Below are positions 25,226 through 38,305 of a DNA stretch of 64,000 bases, piece after piece. Under the pieces are notes generated by a model. The model was not told the origin of the DNA. It searched no databases and worked only from the letters and a program-made list of their open reading frames with translations. A program made the position numbers and the translations under genes. The stretch's first letter is position 1. Each line of letters opens with the position of its first letter. This stretch comes from Perilla frutescens. Taxonomy: Eukaryota; Streptophyta; Magnoliopsida; Lamiales; Lamiaceae. The stretch is from the NCBI GenBank assembly GCA_026008535.1, contig BRKX01000018.1, positions 16,686,088 through 16,750,087 of the forward strand, given 5' to 3'.

Positions 25226-28200
25226 TGTAACAGTCCGGTCCCGAGATAGGGATTAACGAATGGGAACGGGGTGTTATTAAGTGATTAACGAATGAGACGG
25301 AAGGTTAACAAAGAAGTTTTGGGAATAAAGATATACTTTTTGAAAGATAGGCGGTGATACTCGGGTTTACTTAATTAAGAAGGGAACATGCTTTAGTGGA
25401 ATAAAACAGCTAACTAAATCAGATACCAACAAGTATAGACCTTATTCATAAGTCGAGGCGGATAAACAGATACCAACATGAACAAGCGTCTTCATAGGAA
25501 AAAGGAAAATATACTTCGAGAAGCAGGAATAAAACTTATAATGCATCTTTATATATATAGATAACCATGTCTGGGGAAATATTCATAGAATCTCGATAAT
25601 CATAATAGAACTTGAACGGAATTTAAAAAGAGTGAATCAGAGTAGCAGAACACATAGTGGGATTTAAAAAGAAACTTATATAATAGCAAAACAATCTTGG
25701 CAGTCAACCCACATCCACAACCACCAACATCCTCAGCATCTCAACCTGAAAACATTTGAAAAAGCGGGGGCGTTAGCACTAATGTACTCAGTGGGTTTTA
25801 ATAAAACACTTTAATAAACTTCAAGATATCCAATAATCAACTGACGGTATATGGAGAGCAAAACGCAAAAGCCCTCTCCATATCCGTAAAACATTTTCTT
25901 TTCTTTTGGGCCCAACCTGGCTCAAACTTGATGTCAACTGCACCCTTAGGCATGCCTTAGGACATAAGAGGGATTGCCCCGAATATCCTTACGAGTTTGC
26001 GAGGGAATAAACCCAGCAGTGACTCACTTAACGATCAAGAGATCAAAGTTCTTCTGAGCTCAAATTCCTGCTTAAACAAAATGCTAAGTTCCTTCATTCC
26101 TTAATCCTTGCTAGCAAAACCAATCCTAGAGCAACGTCTAGGGAGCTAATCCTTTACTTTAGCATGATCTCGGCCTATGGGGGAATTGTCCCTCACCTTA
26201 AAAGGCAGTCCTTAACTAATTGAAGCTTAGCAAAATAACAACATTCAAATACGATGAAAAGAACGTACATAAACACGAATTGTAACTAAAGACAATTCTA
26301 ATATCTCAAACTAAGTAGAATCAATACTTAATAATTCTAGCATTTCTAAACATGCTCGAGAGCTCGAATAACACATAACATTTCATTTCCTTCCTTCCTT
26401 GTACATAGATCAATCAGGCAGAGCAAAATATTTTATTGGATATCTCATTTGCCCTAACATGCTTCTAGAGCTTATTAGCTCAAACTTTTAGATAAGTATA
26501 GATTAGCCCACCTCGATCAATGAGCAGAAGATGAGGCAATGAGTTGATGATCCTCCTCCGGATTCTTACGAGGCCCACTTCCTCCTACAAAAGTCGAATT
26601 ATCGACTTAGCGGCCTCCTTTGAAGAAAAATAACCTTCCAAAGCGGGAAATAACGATATCTAACTCAAAGACTAAAATCTAAGACTTAATTACAGATTGC
26701 ACGACTTTACGACTTTATAAATTTGAAGAAGAATTTATTTGAACAACACACTTTGATTTATCAAGTTCTAGACGGAAAACAACTTGAAAAGTTTACTCAA
26801 AATAACTCGGAGATAGCTTGAGGATCTTCTCAAATTAAACTTGAAAATAACTCGAGATTAGTTTGGAAAAACACAACTCGAAAGGTTCGAAAAGAGGGTA
26901 CGAAAAATAGCCGAAGAATCGACGCGAAACAACAGGGGAAGGGGGCTGCGCCGCGGCGCACCCTTGCGCCGGCGGGCATCCCCTGCCGCGGCGCTAGTGG
27001 GCGCCGACGGGCACCCCCCCACCACAGCGCACCCTTGCATCGGCGGGGGCTGCTTGGGCCGAGGGGGGTGTGGCGTGGCAGTGCACCCCCCCATGGCGGC
27101 GGCTCTCACTTTCTCTCTCTTCCGCCCATTTTCTGGGCAACCTTTATTTCTTTTGGGTTTCTTCGGTGTTCGTCGATTCCTTCGACGAACATGAAGAACA
27201 CTTTAAAAAAATGCTTCAATAATTTAAATTAACATGAAACGGCATGCTTTGATTTAAAAAGAATTTTGGCATTATAATGATAATCCTCTTTAAATATTTA
27301 GAGTAACGACGAAATCTTTAAATATAACTTGAACGGGATTTAAACGGAATAACGAGACTAGCACGAAATAATGACGAGAGTTATAACGACGGGAATAAAG
27401 CAAGCAATATAATGTAAACGTTATTAACTTGGAACTTTAATAAGAATCGAAATACAGCTTTAAACGGGAGGTAAACGAGTAATAATGAAGTATACGAAGA
27501 ATACGAAGAACGGAAAGTAAATGCGGAATTGAAAGACAGAAAAGAAATGGAATCGAGACCGACGAACAAGAATGGACAGGGTTAGGTGCGTCGAAGGAAG
27601 GTGGCTAGCTCGGCGTCTCGTCGAGTCACAACGGCGGTAGAGCCGCCTGCTACGACCCAATGGCGCCCCTAGCACATTCCCTCACCGCATCCCTTCCACA
27701 CCACTCCGCTCGTCGTCTTGCAGAATACTCACGAAGAACGCGTTTTACTTCGACAGAACTTTCTCGGCTTTTCTCTCAAAGCTTTCCCGCTCTCTTAGAA
27801 GTGAAAAGGATGTAAATGAGAAAATGAAAGGTAAAGGGGTGGCCCTCTATTTATAGATGTGGGGTTGGCTTCCTTGAGAAGCCACTCCAGTGCATGAATA
27901 CTGCAAAAGTTACTCCGGGTTCGGTTAAAAACTGTTTTATTCGATGTCGAGGTCCAAATGACCTCAGACACGAAATCTAAAAATACCGGGAGACTCGTTG
28001 GCTAGAATACTAGTGAACCAACTTGACTCGGGATGAAGACGGGATCGTCAGAAGAAAAACGAGCCAAGATTCCTTTTTGGGAATTACTTTTTACTATTCA
28101 CTCAGACTGACAGATTTTGCTCTCGAACGTTCGATTGATCTCAGAATGAAAATCCGTGAACGCGAACGGATTCCTTGAGTCATTTCCCATAAGAGGGGCC

Positions 28201-28565
28201 TGACAGAACAAGACTCGGATCAACGAGGAGGATTTCGTAAATTTCTCAAAACACGAACGCACGCAAAAGTTACTATTCATTCACTCTTTAAATACGTTTT
28301 TATCACCGGGGACTCAAATGACTTCAGAATAAAATTTCGAAAACACCGGCACACTCCTTGAGTTAAAACCTTCTTAACGAGACCATGTTTGACCAAAACA
28401 GAGTTAAGATCAAAATTTCTGAAAATACGATTTCACCAAAACTGACTCCTAAAGTCGTGACTGACATCTGACTTCACTTAAACCTTATTTAAATTTCTTC
28501 CTTAACTATCTAATTATTACTATTAAGAATCTTCTAATCATAATTAAAAAATATGGGGTTTTACA
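25226..28565. mobile_element. Solo LTR, 3.34 kb
   Basis: The unit begins TGTAACAGTCCGGTCCCG and ends TATGGGGTTTTACA. It is flanked by the 5-bp direct repeat ATATA (25221-25225 and 28566-28570). No gag-pol coding sequence lies inside, so it is best read as a solo LTR left by recombination between the two LTRs of a full element. The length and ends resemble large Ty3-type LTRs. It contains a GC-rich patch (about 26940-27110) and a TATTTATAG box near 27849. Because ATATA lies in an AT-rich context, the duplication alone is modest evidence, but with the TG...CA ends the call is good. Confidence 0.75.
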
Positions 28566-28570
28566 ATATA

Positions 28571-29421
28571 TGAAAATGAATTGATATCTGTATTAATTAT
28601 AGGGTTTGAAATTGACCTCGGGCGTATGCTTGGCCATGCATGTTTTATTATTCCCCTAAGACACACACACACACACAGTGGGTGTGGTTGCCCAATTTTT
28701 AACTATAAACTATAAAGTGATGCAACATCTCTATCATTTTTATGCTAATTAACCTGTTTGAAATTTATCTCTCTTTTCTTGAAAATAACCTTAATAATAA
28801 TATTATAATACCGAAGTAAGTGTCGCTAAACAAGGCTACAATTAAGGGTGTCATGAATTAATGTTTGTTGAAAACGTACATTGAGAAGCAAGCACAATAA
28901 TTAATATATGAATACATTATACGATAAGTTACAAAATCGACGTATAGACGAATTTTTTATCTAACTTCCTATAGTGTGTATGTGTGTATGAAATGGACAT
29001 CTTTTTATTTATTTATTTATTTTCAAAATTAAAATATTCTACAGAAATTGAATTGAAGTTGACGAGGAGGATGATCGATATTTGTAACTATGAATTTTAA
29101 CTGAGTTTAAGTTCTTCCCAAGTTCCACGTACTATATATTTATTTTCCACTTCCAAATCCCCATATATACTTAAGCACATGCGCACATGCACACTGCGTA
29201 TCTTTTTTATTTGGATGGCACTAGTACGTAATATTAAATTTTATTATGCAACTTATTTTTATTTAATTTTAAAAAAAAGAAAAAAAGAAGTGGTTTCTGA
29301 TAATGTGTGATCTAGGATGAATATTATTAATATACAATGAATGGAGTTAAACTTAATCATCAATTCATCATCTCTCCTTGTAATATTTTGTGATTCTGTT
29401 ACAGCCCTCTAGGGCTAGGCT
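28571..29421. other. AT-rich intergenic DNA, 3' side of the NPF gene
   Basis: No gene recognised. A short (AC)n run lies near 28661-28677. The 3' UTR of the - strand NPF gene should fall in the last few hundred bases. Confidence 0.4.
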
Positions 29422-30585
29422 CTAGCTAGTTATCTCCATCTCCATCTCCACAACCACATCACTCCCTCCACTTCCCTTATAACTATACCACTTGGCACAA
29501 ACAACAAAATAGCAAAAATTAAAGGCACACAGCCCCGTTACAAGATAATAGAAGTAGTCCAACCTCCCCTTATTCAGATCCTCCGGCACCCAGTTCCCGG
29601 ACGCCGACCGCTCCGTCGTGCGGTGCACTACCGATATCAACAACCCGTTCAAATAATTGGCGGCGGCCGACCCCAAGAAGAAGAAAGACCCCGCAATGCT
29701 CCTCATATTCTCCGGGAACTGCTTGTAGAAGAACTCCACCTGCCCGATCGCCGAGAATGACTCCGCCATCCCGGCCAGGAACAGCTGCGGCACCAGCCAC
29801 ATCGCCGACATCGACGACACGGCCCCGCGCTGAGAATGGACTCCCTCCGCCGGCCGGCTCAAAGCCAGGGACCGCCGCCGCTCCTCTACGAACGCCGACA
29901 CCAGTGACTCCACGATGGTGAGGAAGATGCCGATGCCGATGCGCTGCAGCACGGTGATGCCGCCCGGCTTCCCCGTCAGCTTGCGGAGGAAGGGGACGAC
30001 GGCGCGGTCGTAGATGGGGACGAACAGGGTGAGGGTCAGCATGGAGAAGATGTTGTAGGTCGCCGGAGGGATTTGGAACCTGCCGCCGCCGAGGTGGCGG
30101 TCGGACTGCATCGCTTGGAACACTATGTATTGCTGCTTCTCGCCGACGTGGTAGAGGATGGCGGCGGCCCATATCGGGATCACTCGCAGCACGCATTTCG
30201 CTTCTTCAACTTGCTGCATGCTGCACAGCCGCCACGAGTCCTTTGCCGACCCGTCGGGCCTGATCTCGTCGTCCGGCGTTATGATCGCTGCCTTGTCTAG
30301 AAACCTGCATACATCCTGCTCGCGTTATTGAATAATATTGATATACGTACGTTGAATATGCAACTCCTATATTTTTCAAATAAAATGAATTACTAGATGA
30401 AATTATTGTGTTATTGTTGTTACTACGTTGTAAGTTCTGTTTTGGAGATAAATTATAATAAATTTAGTGGGATTATGATGTCACAATGTGGGACGGAGTA
30501 GTTTTTGGAGTGTACATTTTAAAATATGATTCATTTTGAAGATCCACTACATCTACTCAAACAAAATTGCATCTGGCAAACGCAC

Positions 30586-30622
<37 letters not shown>

Positions 30623-32385
30623 ATGTGATGTTAATTTATACACAACAAGATCATTAGATGTCATAGACTACACTAGAATATTTCATGACATCAATGATGA
30701 AATTTTAAACAGACACGACAACCTTTAATTTAATTTAATTTTTAATAGTTAGATAAAGTTGATTAGATTTTTAAATTTGTGACTGGTTGGAAAGTTGAAA
30801 AGCCGTCAACTAATACACTAGTTTTTCAATGGGAAAGTGAGGTTGGTGAGGATTTGCCATCACTTATAATTAATTAAGTTGTGATTGTAAAAGGGTAAAC
30901 CGTGATTGATGATTGAACTTCTTTTTCAATGTAATTGATATTGCATACATCATTCATATAATTATAGAGATCATATGAGTCAATTGATGATAGTAAGATG
31001 AAAAATTTAAAAAGAAGACTGGAGAAACTTCTCGTGCAGTGCAGTATGACCATAGTCGGTGGTCTTTGCGAAATATGTGGGCCAAGATAATTAAAGAAAT
31101 TAGTGATGTGGGTCGGTACATGTGGGACCAGTTCCGCAATAAAATACAAAAGCTATTAAAATAAAGTTAGGTTTCATTGCAAGATTTAAATAAATAATTA
31201 ATTAATACAAGAATTCCAAATTAACTGATGATTAATTTACCTAAAAAAATGAAAAGAAAAATACACACCTGAACTGATCGGTATAGGGAAGCTTGGAGTT
31301 GATAGACTTAGGCGACATGTAATTAAAGAGGCTGAGCGACGGGTGGCGCGGCCGCTTCAGCCGGCGCTTCCTCGCGGCGACGGAGACCACCTGAGCTAAG
31401 CTGGTCAAGAAACTTCCCTCCGGCTTAACTATTACATAAATCTTAGTCCCGACGAAGAAGAGTAAGCAGGAAATCAACATAAAGAGTGTGGGAATGGCGA
31501 GACCGATAGGCCAACTGACGTCGGATTGGACGTAAACAACGAGCGTGACCGACACCATCTGCGCGAAGGTGAGAGTGAAGAAATACCAATTGAAGAAGCT
31601 GTCTATTCCTCTCTTTCCCGACTCCGTTTTCGGATTGAACTGATCGGCTCCGAAGGCCAGGTTGCACGGCCGGATGGCGCCGGCGCCGACGATCATCAGC
31701 CCGAACCCGAAGAGCAGGAACGCCATCTGCCATGACGTCGCCCCCACACAGTGGGCGGCTTCCGCGCCGCAATGGGGTGGGTGCAGCTTCTTGAACACGG
31801 CTGTCAGCGTTATTACCAGCAACCCCTGCCAGTTAAATTATAAACTTATTTTGTGCTAAGCTAATTAACGTGTATTCATGTCTGATGAAAAATTTAAAAA
31901 AATGGAAAATACCAAGAAAGAGGCGATGGAGCCGAATCCAAGAGTTTTGTAGCGACCGAAATAAGTGTCGGAGAAAAAGGCTCCGAGTAAAGTGGCGAAG
32001 TTGGTAGTGCCGTTGAAGATGCTAAGAAGCGTGGTTGCGGAAACGCGTTTCATGTTGAAAACTGTGGTCAAGTACACCTGAAGATTGGCTAGTGTTCCAA
32101 TGGCTCCAAGCTTCTCAAATGTCTCATTTCCTAGTTTTTTTTTTCCCAGAAATATAAAAAATAAAAATCAATACACAATTAATTTTGATAATTGGGATCC
32201 AAATAATAATACTGCGTTGGAAAAAGAAAAGAAAAGAAGAACAAGAAATCACCTATAATAAATGGCATGGCTCTGATTCCTCTGTAATTGATCTGAGGTT
32301 CATCATCATCATCAACAACATTTTGGACGACAATTTTGTGATTGCTTTGTGATCCATCACCATTTTCTCTCTCATTTTCGGCCAT
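29422..32385 (-). CDS. NRT1/PTR family (NPF2-like) transporter, 4 exons
   Basis: This is a proton-coupled membrane transporter of the NPF family (nitrate, peptide, hormone or specialised-metabolite substrates, depending on the member). Exons on the - strand: 32385-32253, 32130-31913, 31825-31269, 30304-29422. Together they give 597 codons with the stop. The N-terminal region has a YRGIRAMPFIIGNETFEKLG block containing the ExxEK motif of the first transmembrane segment. It is followed by an FSDTYFGRYKT block, GAGAIRPCNLAFGADQFNPK, and FFNWYFFT. The C-terminal half contains QFPENMRS and EDLNKGRLDYFYYL. The hydrophilic central loop is rich in basic residues. All junctions are canonical. The match to Arabidopsis NPF2.9-2.13-type proteins is from memory, and substrate specificity cannot be read from sequence. 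An acidic stretch (VVDDDDEP) precedes the first membrane segment. It shares exon 1-2 architecture with the paralogue at 59092-60963. Confidence 0.95.
30589..30619. repeat. (TA)n microsatellite in NPF intron 3
   Basis: A TA dinucleotide run inside the 964-bp third intron of the first NPF gene. Confidence 0.85.
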
Positions 32386-32699
32386 AATTAATCTTGGTGC
32401 ATGTGGTGGAGTGCAGAAGAAGAGCAGTAGCAGAAATGCGTATGCGATTTGTTATCGTTGTCTGAATATATGTATATATATAAGAATAAAAGGTTTGCGG
32501 TGGTCTGGGTCTGTGTAATTAATTAGGTAGGACACATTGAATTTCTTTTCTGTACAAAAAATGACAAGTTTATCGAGAATGGGTGGATTTTTGGTCAGCG
32601 ATATAAAATTGCTACGTACAGACAGAAGCATGAGAAAAATGACAGAGGTTGGAGTTTTGGGATGTGCGAGTGTCATCATCATTCATCATAATTCATCTA

Positions 32700-33866
32700 C
32701 AAACTACACTATGTTCAGACAAAACTAAATTGGGGATTATATGCAGATCCGAATCTCATGTTTTATTTCATTACTAAACTCTAAATACGTCAACTAGAGT
32801 ATATGGAATATTCTAAGATGCTTTTATACATATATATAATTCGTATTTTATTAGGTTTATGTTAAATGATACAATTTGATCCTGCTCAAATACAATATGT
32901 GTTAGAATTTCAATCTAAAAATATATTATTAACCATCATATAATTTTGACTTCAAATAATGAACATGAATTCATTCCAGATTTCCAACATCAATTCCAAA
33001 TATTCAATTTTCATCAATACATTATGAGTGATCAATAATGCATGACACGTACATAAAAAAATTTGAGGCAATTTTTTTAGACAAAGTAGGTTCTCTTTTT
33101 TCTAGGCAAAAATGTTTTGATTCTTTTTCTTCTATTGTTATTCTTATGTTAATTATCAATGAAAATATCTTTACAAATTATCTACTAAATTGGATAAAAA
33201 ATAATTAAAAATAAATAAAAAGAATCAAAATTGGACGGATAGTAATTTATTATTCTAATTCTAAATATAATAAAACTTCAATAAACTTTTGAAAGCTATA
33301 TATAAATAATATTATAATTTATTAGTATATTGTCGTACTATGTACTATACCTATAAAGAAAAAACAATTGTATCATATCGAACTTATAATAATCTCTAGA
33401 CTATTCCTTAGATTTATACAGATTAAAACTAACATTTTTAATTTCTATTTTGAAAATAAGTTTTATATATGTCACTTCTATTTCTAATAATCTAATTAAT
33501 TGGAGATATTTGCACCAGCCTTTGTAGAATTTGGATCATTGTTGGGTCATTATCTGTGAAAAATATTGTTGTATATATCTATTTTACTACTTTATTAAAA
33601 ATTATCATAATTACTGATAGTATTTCATTTTATCATGATTGCTTTCTACGTATAGTATTTAATTTTATCATCCACCTGTATCTTGACATTTGTTGGTATT
33701 CTAAACAATTCAAAGAAATTAAGGTCCTTTAATTTTATGGAATAATAATAATAAACTAAAAACCAAACTTATAAGTTTTGTAGGTTATAAATATAAATTC
33801 GTGGTTATAAATTACATATATTTTTCTGGCCTCCATAATTTTCATTAAACCTATGTTTCTTAATTG
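32700..33866. other. AT-rich intergenic DNA upstream of the first NPF gene
   Basis: Very AT-rich sequence with no recognised gene or element. The promoter of the - strand NPF gene should lie in the part next to 32386, where a TATATATA run near 32470-32482 is a possible TATA region. Confidence 0.35.
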
Positions 33867-35620
33867 GACCACACTTATGTGAGATCATCTAACGGGTCTC
33901 TTACGTTAGACGGATCTCCATCCGACCTGACCCGACCATGTATATATATTAAAAAAACTATTAGTTTATTCTCTTCTAGGGTTTTGCACCTTCTCTCTCT
34001 TTTCAATCCGCCGCCCAAATTCTCTTCCTCTTCCTCCGCTGCTGCCGCTGCAGTAGAGCCGTGAGTCAGCCACTACTCCAGATACATGCTCTCTCGCCCG
34101 TCGGGGAGGAATATTGATATGAGAGACGGATTTCTTTGCGCTGACGGCGGCATTGATGTTAATACTGGGGGGATCGACAATGGAGCAACCGAGATTTTCA
34201 GGGAGATTGTAATAGGCACCAGTATAGTATCCCTAATGATGTAGTTGTCGAAGTTGAGGAAATGTCGTTTCATCTTCACAAGGTACATTTTGGTGGGTTT
34301 TCATTTATATTGGTCTTGGCTCATCTTAATTCATCTGTTTGTTGTCTATAGTTTTTTTTAACTTAGTTGAGAATGGATGCGAAGCAAATCATTGTGCACA
34401 ATTTTGGTTTCTGTCAACTGAATTTATCTGTGTGAACAAGAAGTTTTTTTCCCTCAATTAGCTTCTTCTTGCTGATATTTGAACATGATTTGATATACCG
34501 TACCGCTGCCTATTGTTGAAGTCATTATGTTTATTATAGTTTCCATTGCTGCGATTATCAGATTCATGGGAGGCGCGACCATTGTTATAGGAAGAAGGCA
34601 TGTCGTACGCTCAATTTGTGTTGTTTTGAGTAATTTTTAGATTTATTTCTGAGTTTTGAGTTTATAGCAGATCTGTTGTCAGCTCTGCATTGGATGATGT
34701 CATTATTGGTCTTGCAAGGTGGAAGATCGAGATGTTGTTGAAGATTTTTAGTGATACTTTTATTTGTAATTAGTGTTACTTTCTTTTGTAATTAGTGATA
34801 CTTTAATTTGTAATCAATTATATTTTTCTCTTATGATAATGAAATAATTTTTTTACTCAATAATGAGTTTTTATTGTATTTATAGACCCGATTCTCAATT
34901 TGAGATTATGTTTAAACTGACACTTTTTTTTTCTAATTAGTGATATTTTCTTTTGTAATTAGTGATACTTTCTTTTGTAATTAGTGATACTTTTTTCCAT
35001 AGTAATGAGACTCCACTCCATAGGTGATGATACTTCACCTATAAATAATGATACTCACATGTGAGTTAATGATATTTCACCCATAAATAATGATACTTGA
35101 GTTAATAATACTCCATTCATAGTTAATGACATTTATCTATTATGGATTTGATAATTAATGTTTAATCATCAATAATATCATAGTATACTCTACTTCTGAA
35201 TTAATGATACTTCATCCATAATTAATGATACTTCATAGACAGTTAATGATACTCACCAGATATATATTTAATGATCAATAGTTAATGATATTTTGTGAAA
35301 TTTATATCTAATATCTAATGATACTTCATTTAATAGTTAATGATATTTCGCTTAATTTATATCTAATGATACTTCGCTTCATAGTTAATGATGCTTCATT
35401 CACAGTTAGTGATACTTCATACATAGTGATACTTTACTTTATACCTAGTGATACTTTATTTTATACCTAGTGATATTTCAGTGGCTGCGCGTGACGACAC
35501 GATAAGACACGCGCCTGCGCGCGAAAATGGGCTTGGGGGCGGGTTTTGGACGGGTTTGGATTTTATTTGACCCGTCTAACATAAGCGACCCGTTAGACGG
35601 TCTCATACATATTTTTATCC
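33867..35620. mobile_element. Non-autonomous MULE, copy 2 (inverted relative to copy 1)
   Basis: The termini carry the same GTCTAACGGGT core as copy 1, in inverted orientation, about 50 bp long. The flanks TCTTAATTG (33858-33866) and TCTTAATTT (35621-35629) form a 9-bp duplication with one mismatch. The right part (34760-35480) is the reverse complement of the AGTATCATTAATTAT-rich part of copy 1. The left part (33960-34740) is unique, with a proline/serine-coding patch near 34000 and a short frame near 34100-34250. It may hold captured host DNA. No transposase was found. Confidence 0.75.
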
Positions 35621-35629
35621 TCTTAATTT

Positions 35630-36062
35630 TATTTTAAATTACATTATATATAGTGGTCGTAATTATTATTATTAAGGGATATTAAATGTTGCTTGAGTGT
35701 TTGTATTGATGGAGATAGAAGAGTGTACAATATGTTAATTTTGAGAATAAACGGAAGAATACAAGAATAATATGGTTGGTTCTCGTAAGAATATCGAATT
35801 GCATATATTAAAATTCAACTCCCTTAATAACAATTTAGATCGGTGTACCTATAACAGGGCTGGCTATTGGGATATCAATGATATAAATAAAGTAGTTTGA
35901 GTTTTTTTATCTTCTTTTTTGTCAAAAGGGTAAATTGCACTTTAATACCTACATTTTGTGTTCTTTTTCAACATTAATGAAACGGTGCCTACCTTTTTTA
36001 AAAAAATTACAAATCTAATTTCTAATCAATTTTATGGCCCAAAAATCATACGTAATTTATTA
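35630..36062. other. AT-rich intergenic DNA
   Basis: No gene or element ends recognised. Confidence 0.35.
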
Positions 36063-36142
36063 CTACCTCCATCTCAATAGCAAGATCCCCCTTCTATTAA
36101 AATAGAGAGAGTAAATAATAAGAAGGGGGACCTTGCTATTGG
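36063..36142. mobile_element. Stowaway-like MITE remnant with hairpin
   Basis: A CTACCTCCATCTCAATAGCA end follows TA at 36061-36062. A GAGAGAG-TA end lies at 36111-36113. A second arm, AGAAGGGGGACCTTGCTATT (36121-36140), is the reverse complement of the internal CAATAGCAAGATCCCCCTTC with one mismatch. It is a rearranged Stowaway copy. Confidence 0.5.
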
Positions 36143-36348
36143 ATGATTTTTTTACGTAGTTAGGAATATATAAATGTTAAAATACAATCAATCATAGTGG
36201 GTTTTAGGGCTGAAAAAATGATAAATAATAGATTTACAATTTTTTTAAAGGCCGATTCTGTTTTATTAATTTTGAAAATGTTGGCTATTTTTAACAAAAT
36301 GTCCAAAAATATAATTTAATATTGTCAAAATATAATTGTAACATGCTA

Positions 36349-36600
36349 CTCCCTCCATTTCACTATAAGTGTCATTATAACACTTTAATTTAATTTCACA
36401 AAAAGTATCATTCTACATAATCGAGGTAAAATATCACATTTGTCTTATATTTTCCCTCATTTAATGCATTCAAAGAAACATATTTAGCTCATTTAATGTA
36501 TTCACATAAAGATATATAAGACAATTTGATTATCTAATTAATATCTTTATTAATATGTGTGTATTTATCCAGAATGACACTTATTCAGAAACAGAGAGAG
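36349..36600. mobile_element. Stowaway-like MITE (252 bp)
   Basis: The unit begins CTCCCTCCATTTCACTATAA and, reversed from its right end, begins CTCTCTCTGTTTCTGAATAA. It is flanked by TA at 36347-36348 and 36601-36602. The inner arms (AAGTGTCATT / AATGACACTT) are also inverted. Typical Stowaway structure. Confidence 0.8.
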
Positions 36601-37894
36601 TAATATTTTGAAATTTATTACTAAAATTAAAATTAAGTGTTTTTTTTTTAATATTAGGAGCCCAATTTTTAAAATAAGATTAGGAATCCCTAAATATTTG
36701 AGACGGTCCTGAGCCCCGACCTATAATATATTGTAATAAAACTTGAAAAAAAACATAAATAATAATTACAATAAAATTCCTAATTAATAACACAATCTAA
36801 ATATATAGATAATAATATAAAATATGCTATAAATATAATATGAAGATGTAATCTTGATATTCTATCATATATCCTACCAAATTTTCCATGTGATTATGCA
36901 TTCTATGGGAATAATAGCATGTTATGTTATAGTTGAGAAAAATAAAATATGAGAGTGGATATGATGATTGCTAAATAGAGGGAATATCTATGATATGATA
37001 TGATGAGCAGCTAGCGTGGTGGTGGTCCAATACTCCAATTAATCCCGGCAACGTGGAACAAGTAAGGTACCTTTCCGACTGACGTCTAGTTATTTAGTGC
37101 CCCATCTATATCCCGCAAACGCAATATCTATTAATTATATATTGAAGAAAATAGGACAATCATATACCATGCATATCAGAGCAAAAATAAGAGGGAAAGT
37201 AAAATAAAATAATTAAAACTAGAATAACAACTTCTTTTTTAGTCCACATTCATAACTAATTATTTTCTATTCAAGAAATGATGTAAAAGTCTCTTATATT
37301 CTTACCTTTTTAGAAAAGTCAATTCATCTTTTATTGTCTCATTTGTTTATTTTTAAAAAAAACAAAAAATTCTGGGACCCATTTAACATTTTGACCGATT
37401 AAAATGTGTGTAAATATGGGGCAATTTTTTTTTTCCTTAAATTGTGAAAATAGGACCGATTGAATGCTGCTGGGAGAGGATGTTGAAATTGGTTGTTGTA
37501 TGCATTTAATAACAAACATGTTAAGCAAAAAGAAAAATAAAAAATTACGCATTGACAAACATTTGAAACCAAATTCGAGCTGCTCAAATTTCTTGGAGAA
37601 ATTGACGTCGAGCCACCTTTGAATTTGTTTGAGGTGTGTTTTTTCATTTTTCTCACCGTGGAGTTGTTCGAAATTATTGGGTTTAAATGCTTTTATACAA
37701 TTTTAAGTAATTTATACGTAATTTATGATAATTTCATAGCAATTATATTAATAGTTATTAAAGATGTTTTTTACGATCGTTGAAAGATTATATATGCTTC
37801 TCGTGTGTATATATTTGCATATTTTGTGGTAGATTAACATGAATTTATATATTTAGATGAGTTATGAAGATTAGCATAAACGTGTAATTACATA

Positions 37895-38262
37895 TGAATT
37901 CAGACATTTCGTGACAATATTATCACGAAATCATGAATTCGTGACAATATTTGTCACGAGATCAATGAAATCGTGACAATGTGGACACAAGATGCTTGTC
38001 TTGTGAGTATAATTTTCTCTCGAGACTATTGTCACGAATTGAATAATTTCGTGAGAATATATTCTCACGAAATGTCTTCCTTTCGTGTAAAAAGTTGAAT
38101 TAAAATGAATTTTAATTATTGTCTCGAAAAGTGATGAATCGTGACAATAATTGTCACGAGAAGATTGAACCGTGACAATTATTGTCACGAGATGGTTGAA
38201 CCGTGATAAATATTGTCACGAATACATGCAACTGTGACAATAATATTGTCACGAGATTTTTC
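37895..38262. repeat. Palindrome cluster 1 (CGTGACAAT...ATTGTCACG), left end of MULE
   Basis: About eight short palindromes of the form CGTGACAAT-(N)-ATTGTCACGA, roughly 20-25 bp each, are separated by 10-15-bp spacers such as GATTGAAC. They lie immediately upstream of the transposase start at 38306. Some units have TGAGAATA in place of TGACAATA. Confidence 0.85.
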
Positions 38263-38305
38263 ATTTTATAACTAACTTTAATCACTTTTTATTTAGGGTT
38301 TGCAG

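Noticed and set aside
26858..27232. GC-rich ORFs around 27000
   Set aside because: They lie in the GC-rich patch of a solo LTR, have low-complexity Ala/Pro/Gly composition and show no domain.
29570..30196. 208-codon Arg/Pro/Gly-rich ORF on the - strand
   Set aside because: It is an alternative frame of the GC-rich last exon of the first NPF gene.
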